Below are positions 42,920 to 52,491 of a DNA stretch of 64,000 bases, piece after piece. The stretch is taken from contig JAUWAY010000010.1 in the NCBI GenBank assembly GCA_030601845.1, positions 1 through 64,000 on the forward strand. Reading direction: 5' to 3'. Below the pieces are notes generated by a model that was not told where the DNA came from, ran no database searches, and was given only the letters and a program-made list of their open reading frames with translations. Within the stretch, counting starts at the first letter, position 1. The number at the start of each line of letters is the position of its first letter. A program made the translations under genes and the position numbers. The DNA is from Phycisphaerae bacterium. Its GTDB lineage: Bacteria > Planctomycetota > Phycisphaerae > Sedimentisphaerales > Anaerobacaceae.

Positions 42920-43032
42920 TTGTGATTTTCCTTTTAGTAGTTCGTAAGTTACTCCAAAACGTAATGGTTGAGATTGTCACGTCCAGCACCCGCTTATGTG
43001 TGTGCTGGGCTGGCAATGACAGGCGTAGCAGA

Positions 43033-44106
43033 CTACGAACCATCGTTGAGTGTCCAGTCATATCTTAAATATTCAACGGAATAGTTTTTTATTTCAAGAA
43101 AATGTACATCCTGCTGAGAGATATATTTGGCAGCGAAATTCAAGACGGCCCGGACGGGCGGCGGCCGGCTTTTGAACTTTTTGTCCGTACCATACCTATT
43201 GATAAACTCATTGCCGTACCAGTTTGATTTAAGTATGTCGGATAAATAAACTGTCTGCTTTTCTCTGTCTATCCTGAATGCACGTGTACTGGAGAGAAAT
43301 CTTTTGGCCTGGTCGTCCAACTGCCGGGAGAGCTTGTGTCCGTAATATGGCTCGTTGCGCAAAGGCGGGCTGGAGAGACTGGCGTGAGATACGGCAAAAA
43401 ATAGTCGCGGTTCGTCGAACTGTTCGCGGAAAAACCTCTGTTCAATTTCTCTAAGGGTGAATTCCTCGTCCATTACAATAAATTTGTAATCTGTCCATAT
43501 ACCTTTTATGTTTCTGATACTGTAAGGGCCAAAGAAAATGCTAAGGATTCGTGATGCCTTAATGGGATAATTTTGCGTAATTATGTTGAGCATTTGAATG
43601 TTGTAGGCATTAAGCCAGAAGGCGATTTTGTCTTCTTTTGGCCAGGAGTTATATTCGTTTGGGTCGAGTTTGGCGAATTCATCCAGGAGATTTCCCAATT
43701 GGAGTCTTTTTCGCCTGAGTGTTTTATAGTTAACCATTCCCCTTTCATCGACGAAGTTTTTCAAGATGGTGGCACATTTATCGTGAAAAGAAACTTTAGG
43801 ACGAGGTTCAACCTCATTGGGTTCGACCTCATTGGGTTCGACCTTAACAGGTTTGACCTCGTCAGGTTCGAGTCTCGGAGGTTCGACCGCGTTTGGCTCG
43901 GGCCGAACAGGTTCGACATCATTAGGTTCGACCGTCGGTGGTTCGACCGTCGGAGGTTCGATTTTCAGGGGTTCGAGTTTGTTAGGTTCGGCCTTAGTAG
44001 GTTCAACTTCCAGAGGCTCGGGAGGTTTGGGCGCTGGAGGGGGGCAGCCGATAATGAAAATCAATACAGTTAGCGAAGTTATGAAAACAATAAGGCGTTT
44101 AGTCAT
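43033..44106 (-). CDS. DUF547 lipoprotein with a Val-Glu-Pro spacer
   Basis: The 357-aa protein starts with a lipoprotein signal, MTKRLIVFITSLTVLIFIIGC, whose lipobox Cys follows. Residues about 25-105 are a spacer of some fifteen VEPxxVEP-type units, likely extended and spanning the envelope; the DNA shows a matching tandem repeat. The rest (about 108-355) is a DUF547 domain with KIAFWLNAYNIQMLNIITQNYP, RNIKGIWTDYKF and HASLSSPPLRNEPYYG. DUF547 is of unknown function, perhaps a papain-like fold. GGAAG lies about eight bases before the chosen ATG. The gene stands alone downstream of metK on the same strand. Confidence 0.8.
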   Translation of the reverse strand: MTKRLIVFITSLTVLIFIIGCPPPAPKPPEPLEVEPTKAEPNKLEPLKIEPPTVEPPTVEPNDVEPVRPEPNAVEPPRLEPDEVKPVKVEPNEVEPNEVEPRPKVSFHDKCATILKNFVDERGMVNYKTLRRKRLQLGNLLDEFAKLDPNEYNSWPKEDKIAFWLNAYNIQMLNIITQNYPIKASRILSIFFGPYSIRNIKGIWTDYKFIVMDEEFTLREIEQRFFREQFDEPRLFFAVSHASLSSPPLRNEPYYGHKLSRQLDDQAKRFLSSTRAFRIDREKQTVYLSDILKSNWYGNEFINRYGTDKKFKSRPPPVRAVLNFAAKYISQQDVHFLEIKNYSVEYLRYDWTLNDGS

Positions 44107-44309
44107 TTTGTTATCTTCCAAAAATTATTCAGCTGCAAAATTGTCTATATCCATCTATTCACACAAAGCATCGGGTAATATGTACAGTGATATATTAACT
44201 GTTTTTATTATATTTTTACAGAGAAATTTTGATTTTATTTGAGTTCATAGTTCGTAGTAACAGCAAAACACTCAATAACTGATATTTAAGCAGAAGTGTA
44301 ATATCGATG

Positions 44310-45752
44310 TTAGCCCTTCAGGACGGCCAAGGGGACCATTCGTGCGACGGCTTTGGCCCAGCCGCATTCGATGACAATTCTGACAACCTCGTCGATGTCT
44401 TTGTAAGCGTCCGGCGCTTCCTCCTTTATTCTGCGTTTGTCTGATGTGATGAGTTTTATGCTTCCCATACTGCGTTTGAACTGCTCATCGCTAATCAAGG
44501 CCGGTGTAACGATTCTGCCTCTGCGTCTCTTTCCGAGAGCGGCGGTTCGACTCATAACTCTGCCTGCTCCGTGGTTGACGGAGCACAAAGATTCATCGGC
44601 ATAGCCGGTCCCGACGAGTAGAAAACTTGCGGTACCCATTGAGCCGGGGGTTATTATGGGCTGGCCGGTTTGTGCAAATTCTGTTCCGGCCATACGTTTT
44701 GGACCGAAGGCGCGGGTGGCACCTTTGCGATGGACCCAAAGCCGATTTTCCTGATGGGTTTCGAGCTTTGCCATATTGTGGGCGACATCGTAAACGAGTT
44801 TGAGCGGTGTTGGGCCGAACATTCTGTTAAAGCAGCGTCTTACGAGCAGGGCCATAATGTGTCGATTGGTAAAGGCGAAGTTGGCGGCAGCGGCCATTGC
44901 GGCGATATAGTTTTTACCCGCATTGGTGTCGGTTGACAGATAGGAGAGCATTTTTCTTCGCTCCGCCATTTCGGGCCTTTGAGCGGCGATATTCATATAC
45001 TCATCTGCGACTTCATAGCCGAACCGCCTGGAGCCGGAGTGTATCATTACGACAATCTGGTTTTCGAAAAGGCCAAAGATTTCGGCCAAATCCTGGTCGA
45101 ATATTTCCTGCACATACTGGATTTCAATGAAGTGGTTTCCGCCACCGAGAGTTCCGAGCTGGTTGGCGCTCTTTTGTATTGCGGCGTTTGGTACGGCGGC
45201 TGGGTCGCCGGGCATTTGGCCATTTTCTTCAATTCTTTTGATGTCCTCGGCGAACTCATCGGTGTCGAAGGCCTCCCAGACGCGGTGGTTGGTCCTTTGT
45301 TCGAGAGCAGGTACTGAGCCAACACCCTGGTTTATGACGGCTTCGAGGGATGTTTTGTCGAGGGGCAAATTGGTTTTGCCTTCGCCGAGCGGGATGTCAC
45401 GGGCGATGGAAGCAGCGATGTTGTCGGTGTCGATATCGCCTTTTGAAAAGGGGGTACTTAAGAGTCGCATACCACAATTTATATCGTATCCAACGGCGGC
45501 GGGCATTATGGCGTTGTCGAATCCTAAGACGGCGCCGATAGGTATGCCAAAGCCGACGTGGATATCTGCGGTGGCGAGGACTTTCTTTGCCGGGGGCAAA
45601 GAGGCGGCGTCGCAAAGCTGACGGACTGCATCGGGCTCGAGCTTGATTGCTTCGGAGGCGAAAATGGTTGCATCGGTAACCATTTGTCCGCGGCGTTCCA
45701 TATACAGGCGAAGGGGGTCTTTGCGAGTAAGTTTTGGTAGAGATTTATCCAT
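44310..45752 (-). CDS. rtcB: RtcB-type RNA ligase
   Basis: RtcB joins 2',3'-cyclic phosphate or 3'-phosphate RNA ends to 5'-OH using GTP and manganese. The 480-aa protein has HVGFGIPIGAVLGFDNAIMPAAVGYDINCGMRLL (about residues 66-100, with the metal Asp and Cys), GGGNHFIEIQ (about 205), MIHSGSRRFGY (about 237) and SVNHGAGRVMSRTAA (about 402-416), which contains the guanylylated His. No ribosome binding site is visible; TATAAT lies six bases before the ATG, so a leaderless message is likely. An in-frame upstream ATG would add 64 residues of low-complexity sequence including a palindromic repeat and is rejected. Confidence 0.93.
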   Translation of the reverse strand: MDKSLPKLTRKDPLRLYMERRGQMVTDATIFASEAIKLEPDAVRQLCDAASLPPAKKVLATADIHVGFGIPIGAVLGFDNAIMPAAVGYDINCGMRLLSTPFSKGDIDTDNIAASIARDIPLGEGKTNLPLDKTSLEAVINQGVGSVPALEQRTNHRVWEAFDTDEFAEDIKRIEENGQMPGDPAAVPNAAIQKSANQLGTLGGGNHFIEIQYVQEIFDQDLAEIFGLFENQIVVMIHSGSRRFGYEVADEYMNIAAQRPEMAERRKMLSYLSTDTNAGKNYIAAMAAAANFAFTNRHIMALLVRRCFNRMFGPTPLKLVYDVAHNMAKLETHQENRLWVHRKGATRAFGPKRMAGTEFAQTGQPIITPGSMGTASFLLVGTGYADESLCSVNHGAGRVMSRTAALGKRRRGRIVTPALISDEQFKRSMGSIKLITSDKRRIKEEAPDAYKDIDEVVRIVIECGWAKAVARMVPLAVLKG

Positions 45753-45848
45753 AACATTATTATACCGGCTTTTGCAGGTTATGGGTAGAAAGTCCTGTGA
45801 ATATGGTAAAGAAAAACTGCTTGTTGGACGAGTGTAGAATAGAGAAGC

Positions 45849-45889
45849 GCCCCCCGTTCTTGTCTTCGACAAGAAGACATGGGGGGGCG
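45849..45889. repeat. Palindromic element, intergenic copy of the one in the PHP gene
   Basis: CCCCCGTTCTTGTC, TTC, GACAAGAAGACATGGGGGG. About 36 of 37 core bases equal the copy at 13721-13758. Confidence 0.8.
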
Positions 45890-46003
45890 AATTAGCTTGA
45901 CAGAAGCCGGTTATAAAGTTATTCTTATATGTACTATTGAGCATAGGTGTGAGCCGGGAACTGTCTATGTCTAAAACCGGTTATTTTTGAAAGTGTTGAT
46001 AGA

Positions 46004-47140
46004 ATGAAGCGTAAATGGACGATTTTTACTGCTCTGGCGGTATTTCTGGTTTTGGTGGTGAATTTGGGTTTTGGGGCCATCAGTACGAGAGAGATTGATG
46101 GTGTGCGCAATAAGAGTGTGCTCAATGAGGAAGATTTGCAGATTATCGACAATTTTGTTACCGAGGCGGTTCGAGAGCTGGTGAGGACGAGGGATTTTAC
46201 GACTGTATCAAGGATTCGTTCGGTTATTCTGGCACGAGCCAGCTCCAGCAGGACGAGCGCTGCGGCCCAGTATGCCGAGCAGTTTTCTGAGTCGTCCTAT
46301 AAATACATAACCTTAGGTTTTGAACAGGCCAAAGAATTAGAGCCGGAAGAGCGCAAACTCAAAGCGATTATTAATCTTCTGATTCTGATAGACGGCCTGG
46401 AAGATTTGCGGCTTGCAAATCTGGCAATGGAGAAGCTGAACGACAAGAATACGATTGTCCGCTACTGGGCGGTCCATTCTATTACTAATGCAGGCATCAT
46501 AAAACAGTTGAATTCGGGCGAAGCGGCCGGCTTGACATTGGCCGAGAAGATAGTAGGGCAACTCAAAGAACTGGTTGACCAGGTCGGCCCTGAGATAATA
46601 GCGTTGATGACCAGATTTGCGGCTGAGGTGCAGATTCCGCAAGGCGAAGATTTACTGCTGCAGATAGCGGATATGCGGATAAAAAGATATGCGGACTGGA
46701 CAGTGAAATATGAGCTTTTAGATGGTGAGGTTTTGCGGTTGCTGTACGGAAAGACAACCACTTCCAGCTCGAATAAATCTGGTATGGGCCGGCGTTTCGG
46801 GCAATTGTTTTCTTTCGTGTTCCAAAGATACATTAAAGGGCAGGATTTTTTAGGCGCTGCCCAGAAGCATCAACTGGCATCGGTACTGGTCGAGATGGAG
46901 AACAAGTATATCGTTAAGATAACGGGGATACGACAATCAACTATAAAAAGGGTTGTTGAGGGAGGTGATTATGCGGCTCTTTTGCAGGAGCATAGTAGAT
47001 TGCTTGGAGACGAGACGAGGCCTGGTCAATTGCCGTTGAAGTTAAATTTTCACTACGGTAACGAGCCGGATGGCAGCGGGCGCACTTGGCCGCTTGCTTT
47101 GCCGGAGCCGCCCAAAGAATTGATTATTGATAAATCATAA
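46004..47140 (+). CDS. Secreted hypothetical protein, 378 aa
   Basis: The signal peptide MKRKWTIFTALAVFLVLVVNLGFG is cleaved near residue 24. The mature protein is helical, with paired helices such as LINLLILIDGLEDLRLANLAMEKLNDKNTIVRYWAVHSITNAG (about 120-165) that resemble HEAT repeats. The C-terminus is Gly/Pro-rich. No catalytic motif is seen. The start codon has only a weak AG-rich region upstream. It precedes the dpp operon by 88 bases on the same strand, so it may be read with it. Confidence 0.6.
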   Translation: MKRKWTIFTALAVFLVLVVNLGFGAISTREIDGVRNKSVLNEEDLQIIDNFVTEAVRELVRTRDFTTVSRIRSVILARASSSRTSAAAQYAEQFSESSYKYITLGFEQAKELEPEERKLKAIINLLILIDGLEDLRLANLAMEKLNDKNTIVRYWAVHSITNAGIIKQLNSGEAAGLTLAEKIVGQLKELVDQVGPEIIALMTRFAAEVQIPQGEDLLLQIADMRIKRYADWTVKYELLDGEVLRLLYGKTTTSSSNKSGMGRRFGQLFSFVFQRYIKGQDFLGAAQKHQLASVLVEMENKYIVKITGIRQSTIKRVVEGGDYAALLQEHSRLLGDETRPGQLPLKLNFHYGNEPDGSGRTWPLALPEPPKELIIDKS

Positions 47141-47228
47141 ACCACAAAGCCCAGGGCCAAAATATCCGACCAAACAGTAACTTTACATCAACTCTGGGAC
47201 TTGCGACAAACACTGGAGGTTTTGTTTT

Positions 47229-48962
47229 ATGAACGGTCGTGGAGGCATTGTCACATTTTTCATCTTTCTTTTTCTCTCTATCATTATCCTGCTGCAGATT
47301 TTGTCGATGGTTCAGTCTGACCGATTGTATGAGCGTGTTAATGTGCTTGTAGAAAGAGTCGAAAGCGGCGGTGCTATCAGGGTGGCTCAAGAGGCGGCAA
47401 CGGCGAGCGATTTGCCTAGAGAAGAATATCCCGGCGATGAGGGCGACTGGCTGGTATGGAGGATTGGGGCGGAGCCGGCCACTTTAAATTATATAACATC
47501 CAAGGACCTTTATGCTAATTGGATAGTGGGTGGGAACATTTTCGAAAGTCTTTTAGAATATGACTATGATGAAGTCAAACTCAAAGCTCTGTTAGCCGGA
47601 AGTTATACAATCTCCGACGATGGCCTGGAAATAACTTTTCGCCTGCGTGATGATGTATATTTTTCTGATGGAAAACAGATTACAACGGATGACATTCTGT
47701 TTAGTTATAAAACCATTATAAATCCCAAGGTGGATGCGCATTCATTGGCCAACTACTACTATCCTATCCAGGAAGTAATTCAGATAGACAGCCACATGGT
47801 CAAGTTTATCCTTCGTGAGCCGTATTTCAAAGGTTTTGAAATAGCCGGCCTTATGCCAATATTACCGAAGCACATCTACGAATTTTCCGACCCAGCCGAT
47901 TTCAATAAACGCCGCTCTAAGCCGGTAGGCAGTGGGCCTTATGTGTTTGAGAAATGGGATGTAGGGCGTGAGATTGTTTTGCGGCGAAATGAGCGATACT
48001 GGGGACATAAGCCCAAGCTGAAAAGAATTGTGTTTCGCGTGATTACCAACGAGGTGGCGGCAGTGCAGGCTCTTCGTGCGCATGAGATTGATTTTATGGT
48101 ACCTACTTCAGAACAGTTTGTCGAACTATCAAAGGACAAGGAATTTGTGAAGAAATTTAAGTGCTTTTATTACTGGAATCCAGGAACCGGTTATTCCTAC
48201 ATGGGGTGGAATCAGAACACTGCGTTTTTTAGTGACCGTCGGGTGCGATTGGCTATGACGCATCTTATAGACCGAGAAATGATTATTAAACATATTTTGG
48301 GAGGTCTTGGTCGTATAGTTACGGGCCCCTTTTATATTTTGGGTAAACAATATAATTCGAGTATTGAGCCGTGGCCTTATGACCCTGAGCGTGCGAAAGA
48401 GCTTCTGGACGAAGCCGGCTGGCGTGACACGGATAACGATGGCATACGAGATAAAGGCGGGACACCTTTCAGTTTCAGATTCATGATTGTCAGTGCAAAC
48501 CCTGTTTATGAAAGATTGGCCAAGCTGTTTAAAGACGAGATGGCCAAAGCGGGTATAGATTTGCATCCCGACCCCTATGAGTGGTCGGTTTTCGAAGAAC
48601 GGCTTAATAGAAGGTCGTTTGACGCTACGATGTTAGCATGGGGCGGGGTAGTGCTGCAAGACCCCTATCAGATTTGGCATTCATCTCAGATCAAGGGGCG
48701 TGGTTCCAATCGAGTTGGGTTTAATAATAAAGAGGCGGATGCGCTAATCGAGGAGGCCCGGAGGACTTTGGATGATGAGAAACGAAATAAACTTTATCAT
48801 AGATTTCACCGGATTCTCCACGAAGAACAGCCTTATACATTTTTCCGTGCCAGGCCGTCAATACGGTTTCTGGACCGGCGCTTTGAAAACGTCATTGTGC
48901 ATAAGCTGGGGCTTAATCCGTTAGAGTGGTATGTTCCGAAGGAAAAACAAAGGTATAAATAA
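47229..48962 (+). CDS. Oligopeptide ABC transporter substrate-binding protein
   Basis: The 577-aa SBP_bac_5 protein has an uncleaved N-terminal membrane anchor (about 8-30), then the binding-protein fold: GAEPATLNYITSKDLYANWIVGGNIFESLLEYDYD (about 80-114), the YFSDGKQITTDDILFSY motif (about 138-154), VGSGPYVFEKWDVGREIVLRRNERYWG and WPYDPERAKELLDEAGWRDTDNDGIRD (about 380-405, a typical long motif). GGAGG lies nine bases before the ATG. It starts the five-gene transporter operon. The N-terminal coiled stretch (RLYERVNVLVERVE) is unusual for this family. Confidence 0.9.
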   Translation: MNGRGGIVTFFIFLFLSIIILLQILSMVQSDRLYERVNVLVERVESGGAIRVAQEAATASDLPREEYPGDEGDWLVWRIGAEPATLNYITSKDLYANWIVGGNIFESLLEYDYDEVKLKALLAGSYTISDDGLEITFRLRDDVYFSDGKQITTDDILFSYKTIINPKVDAHSLANYYYPIQEVIQIDSHMVKFILREPYFKGFEIAGLMPILPKHIYEFSDPADFNKRRSKPVGSGPYVFEKWDVGREIVLRRNERYWGHKPKLKRIVFRVITNEVAAVQALRAHEIDFMVPTSEQFVELSKDKEFVKKFKCFYYWNPGTGYSYMGWNQNTAFFSDRRVRLAMTHLIDREMIIKHILGGLGRIVTGPFYILGKQYNSSIEPWPYDPERAKELLDEAGWRDTDNDGIRDKGGTPFSFRFMIVSANPVYERLAKLFKDEMAKAGIDLHPDPYEWSVFEERLNRRSFDATMLAWGGVVLQDPYQIWHSSQIKGRGSNRVGFNNKEADALIEEARRTLDDEKRNKLYHRFHRILHEEQPYTFFRARPSIRFLDRRFENVIVHKLGLNPLEWYVPKEKQRYK

Positions 48963-49019
48963 GTTCGTGGCTCGTGACCAGTGACTCGTGGCTCGGGCCT
49001 CGCTTTGAAAAATCTGCAG
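48963..49019. repeat. GTGGCTCGTG word repeat between dpp genes
   Basis: Imperfect repeat of CGTGGCTCGTGACCAGTGACT. It lies between the substrate-binding and first permease genes, inside the operon, and could be read into an N-terminal extension of the permease. Confidence 0.55.
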
Positions 49020-50018
49020 ATGACAACGTATATTGTTAGGCGGTTGCTTTTGATGGTTCCCACTCTGCTGGGCATAACCATAATGGTTTTTGCCATCAGC
49101 CGGATTGCACCTGGTGACCCATTGAGCTTAACTATGGGCCCAGATGCGCAACTGGATGCCGAGCGGGCGGCGGACGTTCGCGAAGCACAGATGAAATTTC
49201 ATGGGCTGGACAAGCCGCTTCATATTCAATACGGCATTTGGTTATGGCGTGTGGTTCGGTTTGATTTTGGGGATTCAATCAAGCACCATCGTCCTGTTAT
49301 TGAGTTAATCAAGGAGCGATTGCCCATTACTCTGACGCTGAACGTAATGGCTTTTGTGATTATCTATACGGTATCACTTCCTCTGGGGGTTTTTGCGGCG
49401 ATGCAGCATAAGCGATTTTTTGACCGGGCCAGTTCAATATTTCTTTTTATGCTGTGGTCGCTGCCTGTTATGTTGGTTGGTCAGATGCTGATAGGTTATT
49501 TTTGCGGGCCGGCGTTTAAGAGCTGGTTTCCTCCTGCGGGACTGTCAAGCAATTATGCCGACCAGTTACCTTTTTTTCCGTGGTTGCGTGATAGAATGTG
49601 GCATTTGGTTTTGCCGGTGTTTTGCCTGACTTATACCGGATTTGCATATCTTACCAAACAGGTTCGAGCAGGTATGCTGGATAATCTTCAGGCTGATTAT
49701 ATAAGAACTGCTCGTGCGAAGGGACTGTCGAACCGGGTTGTGATATTCAGGCATGCCTTTCGCAACAGTATAATTCCGGTGATTACAATTATGGCTACTC
49801 TTCTGCCTGCGATGCTTGGTGGTTCGGTAATCATTGAAAGGATATTTAGTATTCCCGGTATGGGGCTGTTAGCGTTTGAAGCGGTCACGACACGTGACTA
49901 TAACGTGGTTATGGCAGTTGCGACTATTGGTGGAGTTTTGAATTTAATCGGCCTTTTGCTTGGTGACATTGCTTATGCTATGGCCGACCCGCGGATAAGT
50001 TTTGAAAGCACTATGTAA
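49020..50018 (+). CDS. dppB: Oligopeptide ABC transporter permease (DppB-like)
   Basis: The 332-aa permease has six helices and the usual features: MTTYIVRRLLLMVPTLLGITIMVFAISRIAPGDPL (about 1-35), the periplasmic RFDFGDSIKHHRPV segment, and the cytoplasmic EAA loop RTARAKGLSNRVVIFRHAFRNSIIPV (about 232-257). It pairs with the next permease. MTTYIVRR is chosen as start for family agreement although no ribosome binding site precedes it; an upstream GTG is equally bare and would add residues from the word repeat. Confidence 0.92.
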   Translation: MTTYIVRRLLLMVPTLLGITIMVFAISRIAPGDPLSLTMGPDAQLDAERAADVREAQMKFHGLDKPLHIQYGIWLWRVVRFDFGDSIKHHRPVIELIKERLPITLTLNVMAFVIIYTVSLPLGVFAAMQHKRFFDRASSIFLFMLWSLPVMLVGQMLIGYFCGPAFKSWFPPAGLSSNYADQLPFFPWLRDRMWHLVLPVFCLTYTGFAYLTKQVRAGMLDNLQADYIRTARAKGLSNRVVIFRHAFRNSIIPVITIMATLLPAMLGGSVIIERIFSIPGMGLLAFEAVTTRDYNVVMAVATIGGVLNLIGLLLGDIAYAMADPRISFESTM

Positions 50019-50024
50019 CAAATT

Positions 50025-51224
50025 ATGAGTAAACAAACCCAAGCGAAATCAAATTGGGGTACATCATACGGCGAGCTGGTCTGGCGAGAGTTTGCCAAGA
50101 GCCGGCTTAGCATAGTTTGCCTGAGCTTTATTGTTTTTCTGTTTGCAGTTGCCATTTTGGCTCCTTTTCTTGCCAACGACAAGCCGTTTGTGATTCGCAT
50201 TGATGGACAGTTACATTTTCCTATTTTTAGGAACCTGGGAGCCAGTGATTATTGTATTTTCCTTGCAGCAGTTGTTGGGTGTTCGCAGTTACTGCTAATC
50301 AAGCGCAATCACAGGCATGTCGACCCATCTATTCGTGGTGCGGCGCTGTGGCGTCAGATATGTATCAGCAGTTCAATAATTTTAATAGGAGTAATACTGC
50401 TTTTTGTTTTTGTTCCTCGAAGACTCGATGCTACAGATTACAAAGCTATGGTTGCTTGTAGACAAGCAACTGATGCGATTTTTGCCCCAATACCCTACGG
50501 TTATGCTCGTACGAATCTGAAGTTGCGTGAGCAGCCACCCAGCTGGGAGCATTTGCTGGGGACCGATGATGTCGGGTCGGATACTCTATGTAGATTGATT
50601 CACGGCAGCAGGATATCGCTTTCAGTTGGATTCGTGGCGGTTGGGATATCAACCGTTATCGGTATTTTAGTCGGAGCAATTCTGGGGTACTTCGGGGGGA
50701 AGGTGGATTTCATCGGGATGCGTATTGTGGAGATAATGATGGCGATCCCGGCGTTCTTTCTTATTATCACAATTGTGGCGTTTTTCGCGCGAAGCTTGTT
50801 AAATATTATGATAATTATCGGTATTACCAGCTGGACGGGAAACGCTCGCTTTATCAGGGCGGAGTTTTTCAAGCTGCGGAAGCAGGATTTTGTTCAGGCG
50901 GCGGTGTCACTTGGCTTGCCTTTGCGGAGCATTCTTTTCCGGCATATGCTGCCAAACGGTATTGCTCCGGTACTGGTTAATGCTACGTTTGGTATTGCCG
51001 GTGCAATATTTATTGAAGCGGCCCTTAGTTTTCTTGGATTCGGTGTTGCGCCTCCAACACCAAGCTGGGGACAAATGCTCAGCTTAGGTGTTAGCACTAC
51101 GGGCAGATTTCTTTGGTGGCTGACCTTGTTTCCAGGACTGGCGATATTTTTCACTGTTTTAGCATACAATTTGGTTGGTGAGGCATTGCGAGATGCGATT
51201 GACCCGAAGTTGAGGACTCGGTAG
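50025..51224 (+). CDS. dppC: Oligopeptide ABC transporter permease (DppC-like), enlarged
   Basis: The C-terminal 240 residues are a normal DppC permease: [26 protein letters not shown] (about 178-203), the EAA loop [24 protein letters not shown] and [14 protein letters not shown]. At 399 aa it is about 100 residues longer than usual because the segment between the first helix (about 28-50) and the DppC domain holds two extra hydrophobic stretches (about 72-95 and 112-135) and soluble loops. It starts six bases after dppB; no partner beyond the operon is implied. Confidence 0.9.
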   Translation: MSKQTQAKSNWGTSYGELVWREFAKSRLSIVCLSFIVFLFAVAILAPFLANDKPFVIRIDGQLHFPIFRNLGASDYCIFLAAVVGCSQLLLIKRNHRHVDPSIRGAALWRQICISSSIILIGVILLFVFVPRRLDATDYKAMVACRQATDAIFAPIPYGYARTNLKLREQPPSWEHLLGTDDVGSDTLCRLIHGSRISLSVGFVAVGISTVIGILVGAILGYFGGKVDFIGMRIVEIMMAIPAFFLIITIVAFFARSLLNIMIIIGITSWTGNARFIRAEFFKLRKQDFVQAAVSLGLPLRSILFRHMLPNGIAPVLVNATFGIAGAIFIEAALSFLGFGVAPPTPSWGQMLSLGVSTTGRFLWWLTLFPGLAIFFTVLAYNLVGEALRDAIDPKLRTR

Positions 51225-51228
51225 ATTT

Positions 51229-52272
51229 ATGAATGATAACGGGACATTATTGTCAGTTGAAGATATTTCGACGCACTTTTTCACTGAGGAGGGTGTCGTC
51301 AAGGCGGTTCAGGATGTTAGTTTCGCAATTATGAAAGGCCAAACGTTTGCGCTCGTTGGGGAGAGCGGGTGCGGTAAAAGCGTGACGGCACTTTCGATTA
51401 TGCGATTGGTTCCAGAACCACAGGGTAAAATTGTGAGCGGGGAAATAGTTTTTGAGGGAAAGAAGCTGTTGTCGTTGAGCGAAAAGGGAATGCGGCAGAT
51501 TCGCGGAAATGAAATAGCTATGATTTTTCAGGAGCCGATGACCAGTCTGAATCCGGTCTATACGGTTGGCAATCAGATTGTCGAAGCCATAAAGCTGCAT
51601 CAGAAAAAGAGTACCAGCCAGGCGTGGTCGGATGCGGTCGAGATGTTGCGAAGAGTTGGCATTTCCGATCCGCAACAGCGAGTACGTGAATATCCGCACC
51701 AGATGTCCGGTGGAATGCGGCAGCGGATTATGATAGCTATGGCGGTAAGCTGTGAGCCGGTGTTGTTGATAGCTGATGAGCCGACAACCGCCCTGGACGT
51801 AACGATTCAGGCACAGATACTGGATTTGTTGGACCGGCTGCAAGAGCAAAATGGGATGAGTATTTTGCTGATAACGCACGATTTGGGCGTTGTGGCCGAA
51901 CGTGCTGACGATGTTGCGGTGATGTATGCATCACGAATAGTGGAGGTGGCCGAGTCGCGGCAGCTGTTTGCAGAACCATTGCATCCGTATACGCAGGGGC
52001 TATTAGAATCCTTGCCTCGATTGGGTATAACGGCCGGGCGTTTGCAGACGATTTCGGGTACGGTTCCTGAGCCGTTGCATTTTCCAGCAGGGTGCAAATT
52101 TCATCCCCGCTGTCCGGTAGGCCGCGAGGACAGGCGATGTCAAACTGTTGAGCCGAAGTTGAGAGAAGTTCGGCCTGGGCGGTGCGTTGCCTGCTGGTAT
52201 GCGAGAGACAGAAGACAGAGGGCAGAGGACAGAAGACAGAGCCCCGAATCCGCCGCGGTGGATGAGGGTTAA
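51229..52272 (+). CDS. dppD: Oligopeptide ABC transporter ATPase (DppD-like)
   Basis: The 347-aa ATPase has Walker A GESGCGKS (about residues 38-45), [19 protein letters not shown] (about 97-115), signature SGGMRQR (about 159-165), Walker [14 protein letters not shown], and the oligopeptide-type C-terminal FHPRCP cysteine region. It pairs with the next ATPase. The final 23 residues ([23 protein letters not shown]) are not part of the family; they are encoded by an AGACAGAGGGCAGAGGAC word repeat that continues the family seen at 31412-31530. Confidence 0.92.
   Translation: MNDNGTLLSVEDISTHFFTEEGVVKAVQDVSFAIMKGQTFALVGESGCGKSVTALSIMRLVPEPQGKIVSGEIVFEGKKLLSLSEKGMRQIRGNEIAMIFQEPMTSLNPVYTVGNQIVEAIKLHQKKSTSQAWSDAVEMLRRVGISDPQQRVREYPHQMSGGMRQRIMIAMAVSCEPVLLIADEPTTALDVTIQAQILDLLDRLQEQNGMSILLITHDLGVVAERADDVAVMYASRIVEVAESRQLFAEPLHPYTQGLLESLPRLGITAGRLQTISGTVPEPLHFPAGCKFHPRCPVGREDRRCQTVEPKLREVRPGRCVACWYARDRRQRAEDRRQSPESAAVDEG
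52201..52245. repeat. AGACAGAGG word repeat coding the DppD tail
   Basis: Five 7-bp words of the type ACAGAGG/ACAGAAG in tandem. The frame stays open, giving [11 protein letters not shown]. Confidence 0.75.
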
Positions 52273-52491
52273 AAAAGGAATATCGAATATCGAACAAAGA
52301 ATATCGAATGTCGAACAAGGAATGTAAAATGTTGAAGTAAATGACCCGCAGTAAAACTGCGGGCTAAACACTTCTGGATTCCTGCTTTCGCAGGAATGAC
52401 AGGGAAGGTCGCCGTGCCGGCGACCGCTAAACGGAAAAGAAGAAAGAATATCGAACAAGGAATATCGAATGTCGAAGCTAAAGTGCCTAAT
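52273..52491. repeat. Repeat cluster between dppD and dppF
   Basis: ATATCGAATATCGAAC words (52279-52330 and 52446-52477), the CCCGCAGT/ACTGCGGG palindrome (52345-52363), the REP-like hairpin copy 3 (52375-52401) and a CTAAAGTGCC word just before the dppF start. Confidence 0.65.

Noticed and set aside
42920-43032. SAM riboswitch upstream of metK
   Set aside because: The leader is short and I see none of the conserved SAM-I or SAM-II sequence pieces.
43800-44035. Tandem repeat that could look like a CRISPR array
   Set aside because: Units are in frame with the DUF547 lipoprotein and encode VEPxx repeats; there are no spacers.
43573-44242. Two long plus-strand frames opposite the DUF547 gene
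   Set aside because: They are antisense images of the VEP repeat; composition is biased only because of the repeat.
45753-45944. 64-residue N-terminal extension of RtcB
   Set aside because: It includes the palindromic repeat, and family members begin at the chosen ATG.
52396-52491. Longer start for the DppF gene
   Set aside because: The extra 32 codons come from the REP-like hairpin and word repeats and do not match the family.
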